This document shows positions 60,887 through 64,000 of a stretch of 64,000 bases of DNA, piece by piece. How positions within the stretch are numbered: position 1 is the first letter of the stretch; each line of letters starts with the position of its first letter. This DNA is from Methanobrevibacter sp. YE315 (GTDB lineage Archaea > Methanobacteriota > Methanobacteria > Methanobacteriales > Methanobacteriaceae), in NCBI RefSeq assembly GCF_001548675.1, contig NZ_CP010834.1, positions 124,001-188,000 of the forward strand, in the 5' to 3' direction. Made by a program: the position numbers and the translations under genes. The notes under the pieces were generated by a model. The model was not told the DNA's origin. It saw only the letters and a program-made list of their open reading frames with translations, and ran no database searches.

Positions 60887-63800
60887 TTAGAAGAACACAT
60901 CCAAAGAACTTTGCTTTGATTTGTCACTTTCAAACAATGAGTTGATACCGTATTCCTGAATTTCCAAACGTTGCTTTAGATAATGGGAAACAGGATATCT
61001 GTTAACAAGCTCTTGTGATATTTCAAGGTATTTTGTAACTGACCCTTTGGAAACTGAAAGGACCAGATTGCCTCCGCATGTGCATTTTCCGGTAAGAGGC
61101 ATTCTTCTGTATTTAGCGCCGCACTTTGTGCACCTTACCTTCTGCTTGGAAAACGCTCTGGAATTTCCCATGATGTCCGGCAGGAAGTGGGATGACAATA
61201 CCTTTTCCACAACTCCCCTCTGGTCAACTGCCCTGATGGTTTCTGCAAGGCTGATTTGAGCTTCAACCTTTTCTCTCATTGAAGGCAGCCTCTTGTAAAG
61301 ACATACTGTAGGTCCCGCATGAATATTGGAAGTGTTGTGGGAAAACATCAATCCTTCATATTGCTCAGGGGTTCCCAAATGCTTTTCGACATTGTCAATG
61401 TACTCCAGAACCTCAGCAGGCTTAAGAGGACTGTATGTCTTTTCGTAAAATTCGACAGGGAACCTTTCAAAGATGTCCAGGTTGTGGGATTCGTCGTCAA
61501 TCTCTTCCGGATCGATTCTTGAAGATAAAACTAAAGGAGCATCCATACTTCCTCCCCTAGTATTCGGCAAGTATGATTTTGAAAAGTTAATCAATGCATC
61601 CAAAAGCAGCATCACGGCATCTTCATCACTGTCACAGTTTCTACGCTTTGCAGAGTGGAAATATGGATGCGCATAGCAGCCCAATGCCTTTGTAAATCCT
61701 ACAATCCTTCCAAGCACTCCTGCAGAAGTGTGGGGTGCAAGGCCCGCAACCAGATGCCCGATCAGGTCGCTTTTTTCCTTTACATTGTAGAATGGGTCCA
61801 TGTCATAGAATCTTTCAAGCTCATCATCAATGAACTGTGCGGTATGGAGCAGATATTCCGCGCAGTTTTCTGAAATGACAATGTCCTGGACCCTAAGCTC
61901 AATAATTTGCTCGTCGTTTTCAATAGGATTGCCGTAGCAGTCCTTTTCATAGCCCATTTCCAATAGTTTTTCGACAGTGACTCCAATCTCTTTTGGAATG
62001 AAATGTGTAAGCGGCAAATCAGTTGAATCGTGGCGTATTGTACCGTCCTTGAATGTGAATACTCCATTCTTGGCTCTAAGTATTCCCTTTTCAAGAGGTT
62101 CAGGCAATTTTGACTCTGAAATCATACCTATAACCCCTTTCACCTCATCAACCCTTCTTACCTTAACATTGTCGGATGCCTTCTTAAGCATTGAACCGAG
62201 AGGAACGGTTTTGGTGGAAGGTTTTCCCATTTCAGTCGGACTGCCGCATTTAGGGCAAAGAGATCCGAATGAGCTGATTCCGCATTCCGGGTTTGTACAT
62301 TTTCTTCTGGATATGTCCACTTTGATGCTTCCCTTTTTAGCGGCTGTTGCAACCAGCCTTCTGGCACCTCCATTGTTGCCGATTGGAATCAGTCCGTGAG
62401 GCGCAGGTCTCATCAATCTTTCCTTTGACTTTTCAGGTCTGCCTACACGTGTACCGATATAGGCAGGAGCCTTGTTTTTGATTTCAACAGGTGAAACTTC
62501 ATTCAGAGCCTCTAAAGTTGTTTTCCTTTCAGGCAATTTTTTGGACAATGTCACCAGAAGCGCATAGGAATGGTCCTTGTCAATGACGATTCTGTTGTCG
62601 CGCACAAGGTGGGGAACACCGATGACTTCCAAAATCCTTTTTTGATAGGATAAGTCTAATTTCAATTCTTCACCCGGCTTGTAGCCGGATTTGCATTTTT
62701 CAATCAGGTCAATCAATAAGTTCAAATCTTGAATGGTCACGTCGTTATAGCAGTATGTGTATTTTGGATGAAGCGGAATGCCGTATTCTTTTGATAGTTT
62801 TAAGGCATCTACTGATGATATGTAATCATGTTCGAGGCTGTCCAAATCCAAATCATTGCTGTTTTCATCAAATTTCTCGCTTCCGGTCAGCAGCTGTATC
62901 CACCATTCTTCACACCATCCGGACGGATACAGGTTCTGGTTGTTTCTCAGGAATTCTCCAAACGCAACAAGCATGTCTCCCAGAAACAGTATTTCGACAA
63001 CATCCTTTTTCACTTCACGTGCCTGTTTCACGGAATCAAGAATCAATACATCGCCGTTTTTAAGCTTTACAGTCGGACCTTCAATGGAATCGACAGGAAC
63101 AACACAGTTACCTTTTCCAGGATATTCAATCTTAAGCTGTGTTCCAACGGCCAAAAAGTCAAGTAAAGCCATTGTAGCAGGATGAACGCCCATGGTTGCA
63201 AGGCCGGTATTTCTTGACCTGCCGTACCTTAGTCTGAATCCTCCCTTCTCTGAAGGATATCCTAAAACAGGCCTTCCGCCAATGATATCCTGAATGTATT
63301 TCGGTTCGCTTACAATGTCTGAATCACCGCTGTCATCTCCTGCAGAATCATCTTTTTTGGGTTTGGAATATTCTTCAAGCCAGTCCCAGTCAAGGCCTAG
63401 CTTGTTTGCAATCTTTTTGATTTTTTTGGATTTCTGGATAACCCCTTCAACCATCGCAAGCAATGCTCCTCCACGGATGTTGTTGGTTTCAACACGCTCC
63501 AGGTCCCTGTGGGACACTTCCACCTGGTCGGTTTGCTCTCCGGAAACCTCCACTGGAATGTGTGTTGCTGCAAATCTCACTTCTTCTGGTGTTGGTGAGT
63601 ACTGTAAATTTGTAACTTCGGATTCGTATAGCTCAACTTCTTCAACATACCTTTCGATTTCATCATCAATCGGCTTGAATTCATCGATGCCAATGGCCTG
63701 TCTGATTTTATCTCCCAAAAGCACGGACAATGCTGCAGCTGTACCTCCAGCACTTCTGATGGGCCCTGCAAAGTAAACTGCAATGTATTCTGTCCCGTCA

Positions 63801-64000
63801 AAGTTCTTTTTAATCTTTACCTGGGAAATCCCTTCCAAAGGCGCTGCCACAACTCCTTCTGTTAGAATCGCAAGGGCAGTTCTTAAAGCCTGGTCGCATT
63901 TCTGTTCCTGATTCCAGTTTGCCTTTTCGCCGACAAGCTCAAACTCGCCTGATGCGATTTCAGCGGCAATTTCAAATGCAATGGATTCCCTATCCATATC
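60887..64000 (-). CDS. polC: DNA polymerase D large subunit DP2 (start outside window)
   Basis: At least 1037 residues of the catalytic subunit of the euryarchaeal replicative polymerase D. The visible N-terminus DRESIAFEIAAEIASGEF is an internal segment in relatives, which have about 60 more residues, so the true start lies beyond the window edge. GPIRSAGGTAAALSVLLGD, the catalytic-region FHSAKRRNCDSDEDAVMLLL, and the C-terminal zinc ribbon CTKCGAKYRRMPLTGKCTCG are family landmarks. No intein interrupts it. Confidence 0.92.
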   Translation of the reverse strand, partial: DMDRESIAFEIAAEIASGEFELVGEKANWNQEQKCDQALRTALAILTEGVVAAPLEGISQVKIKKNFDGTEYIAVYFAGPIRSAGGTAAALSVLLGDKIRQAIGIDEFKPIDDEIERYVEEVELYESEVTNLQYSPTPEEVRFAATHIPVEVSGEQTDQVEVSHRDLERVETNNIRGGALLAMVEGVIQKSKKIKKIANKLGLDWDWLEEYSKPKKDDSAGDDSGDSDIVSEPKYIQDIIGGRPVLGYPSEKGGFRLRYGRSRNTGLATMGVHPATMALLDFLAVGTQLKIEYPGKGNCVVPVDSIEGPTVKLKNGDVLILDSVKQAREVKKDVVEILFLGDMLVAFGEFLRNNQNLYPSGWCEEWWIQLLTGSEKFDENSNDLDLDSLEHDYISSVDALKLSKEYGIPLHPKYTYCYNDVTIQDLNLLIDLIEKCKSGYKPGEELKLDLSYQKRILEVIGVPHLVRDNRIVIDKDHSYALLVTLSKKLPERKTTLEALNEVSPVEIKNKAPAYIGTRVGRPEKSKERLMRPAPHGLIPIGNNGGARRLVATAAKKGSIKVDISRRKCTNPECGISSFGSLCPKCGSPTEMGKPSTKTVPLGSMLKKASDNVKVRRVDEVKGVIGMISESKLPEPLEKGILRAKNGVFTFKDGTIRHDSTDLPLTHFIPKEIGVTVEKLLEMGYEKDCYGNPIENDEQIIELRVQDIVISENCAEYLLHTAQFIDDELERFYDMDPFYNVKEKSDLIGHLVAGLAPHTSAGVLGRIVGFTKALGCYAHPYFHSAKRRNCDSDEDAVMLLLDALINFSKSYLPNTRGGSMDAPLVLSSRIDPEEIDDESHNLDIFERFPVEFYEKTYSPLKPAEVLEYIDNVEKHLGTPEQYEGLMFSHNTSNIHAGPTVCLYKRLPSMREKVEAQISLAETIRAVDQRGVVEKVLSSHFLPDIMGNSRAFSKQKVRCTKCGAKYRRMPLTGKCTCGGNLVLSVSKGSVTKYLEISQELVNRYPVSHYLKQRLEIQEYGINSLFESDKSKQSSLDVFF

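Noticed and set aside
58311-64000. Inteins in NrdD or DP2
   Set aside because: Both proteins read through at normal length without Cys/Ser-His-Asn splice junctions.

Overview
The window is low-GC archaeal DNA from a methanogen of the order Methanobacteriales, most probably a Methanobrevibacter-like gut methanogen (inference). The support is: archaeal information-processing genes (polymerase D large subunit DP2, SRP54, RNA polymerase subunits L and F, transcription factor S, exosome Csl4, Pus10, Dph2, L21e), a CbiL-type corrinoid methyltransferase, archaeal TATA/BRE promoters with GGTGA-type ribosome binding sites, and very large secreted 'adhesin-like' proteins made of beta-helix repeats and Ig-like domains, which are typical of that group.

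Layout. 1-9.3 kb: an accessory stretch of membrane and small secreted proteins, including a DUF3100 protein, a tandem pair of tiny TerC-like membrane proteins, an MFS exporter with a broken 5' end, a chagasin-like peptidase inhibitor and three copies of a decayed sequence. 9.3-24 kb: compact core genes (TatD, TcdA-like, a V4R regulator, CbiL, a DinG/XPD-type helicase, tRNA-Arg; then TFS, RpoL, Csl4, Dph2 and Hpt on the minus strand; SRP54, Pus10, MoaC, Sec61-beta, HisF and an OGG-type glycosylase on the plus strand). 24-38.8 kb: a second accessory stretch with a DUF3800 fragment, an MFS exporter, an adhesin, a Sau3AI-like restriction-modification pair, several anchored surface proteins and large hairpin-rich intergenic regions. 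39-48 kb: core genes (ArgD, LysA, DapF, and the L21e-RpoF-DUF655-KsgA-HemK2 cluster). 48-58 kb: three minus-strand adhesins. 58-64 kb: anaerobic ribonucleotide reductase NrdD and the start-truncated DP2 gene.

The main discovery candidate is a shared promoter found eight times (about 7.2, 8.2, 33.6, 34.1, 38.1, 38.9, 51.6 and 58.2 kb). A 20-bp palindromic operator with consensus ATGTAAGT-GCTT-ACTTGCAT sits at a fixed distance before a BRE-like CGAAAA(A)C and a TTTATATA box. It drives two kinds of unit. Four are small secreted or surface proteins, among them the chagasin-like inhibitor. Four are short transcripts of about 300-400 nt that lack a normal gene and end in hairpin terminators. Two of those transcripts are duplicated copies lying upstream of adhesin genes, with a hairpin whose stem is kept while its length and loop differ. 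The other two carry a 13-codon ORF behind a good ribosome binding site. This looks like an undescribed cell-surface regulon with its own small RNAs or micropeptides (inference).

A second regulatory candidate is a different palindrome, GTTCGT-N6-ACGAAC, present twice in the nrdD promoter, with a related N5 version upstream of the V4R regulator at 11.1 kb.
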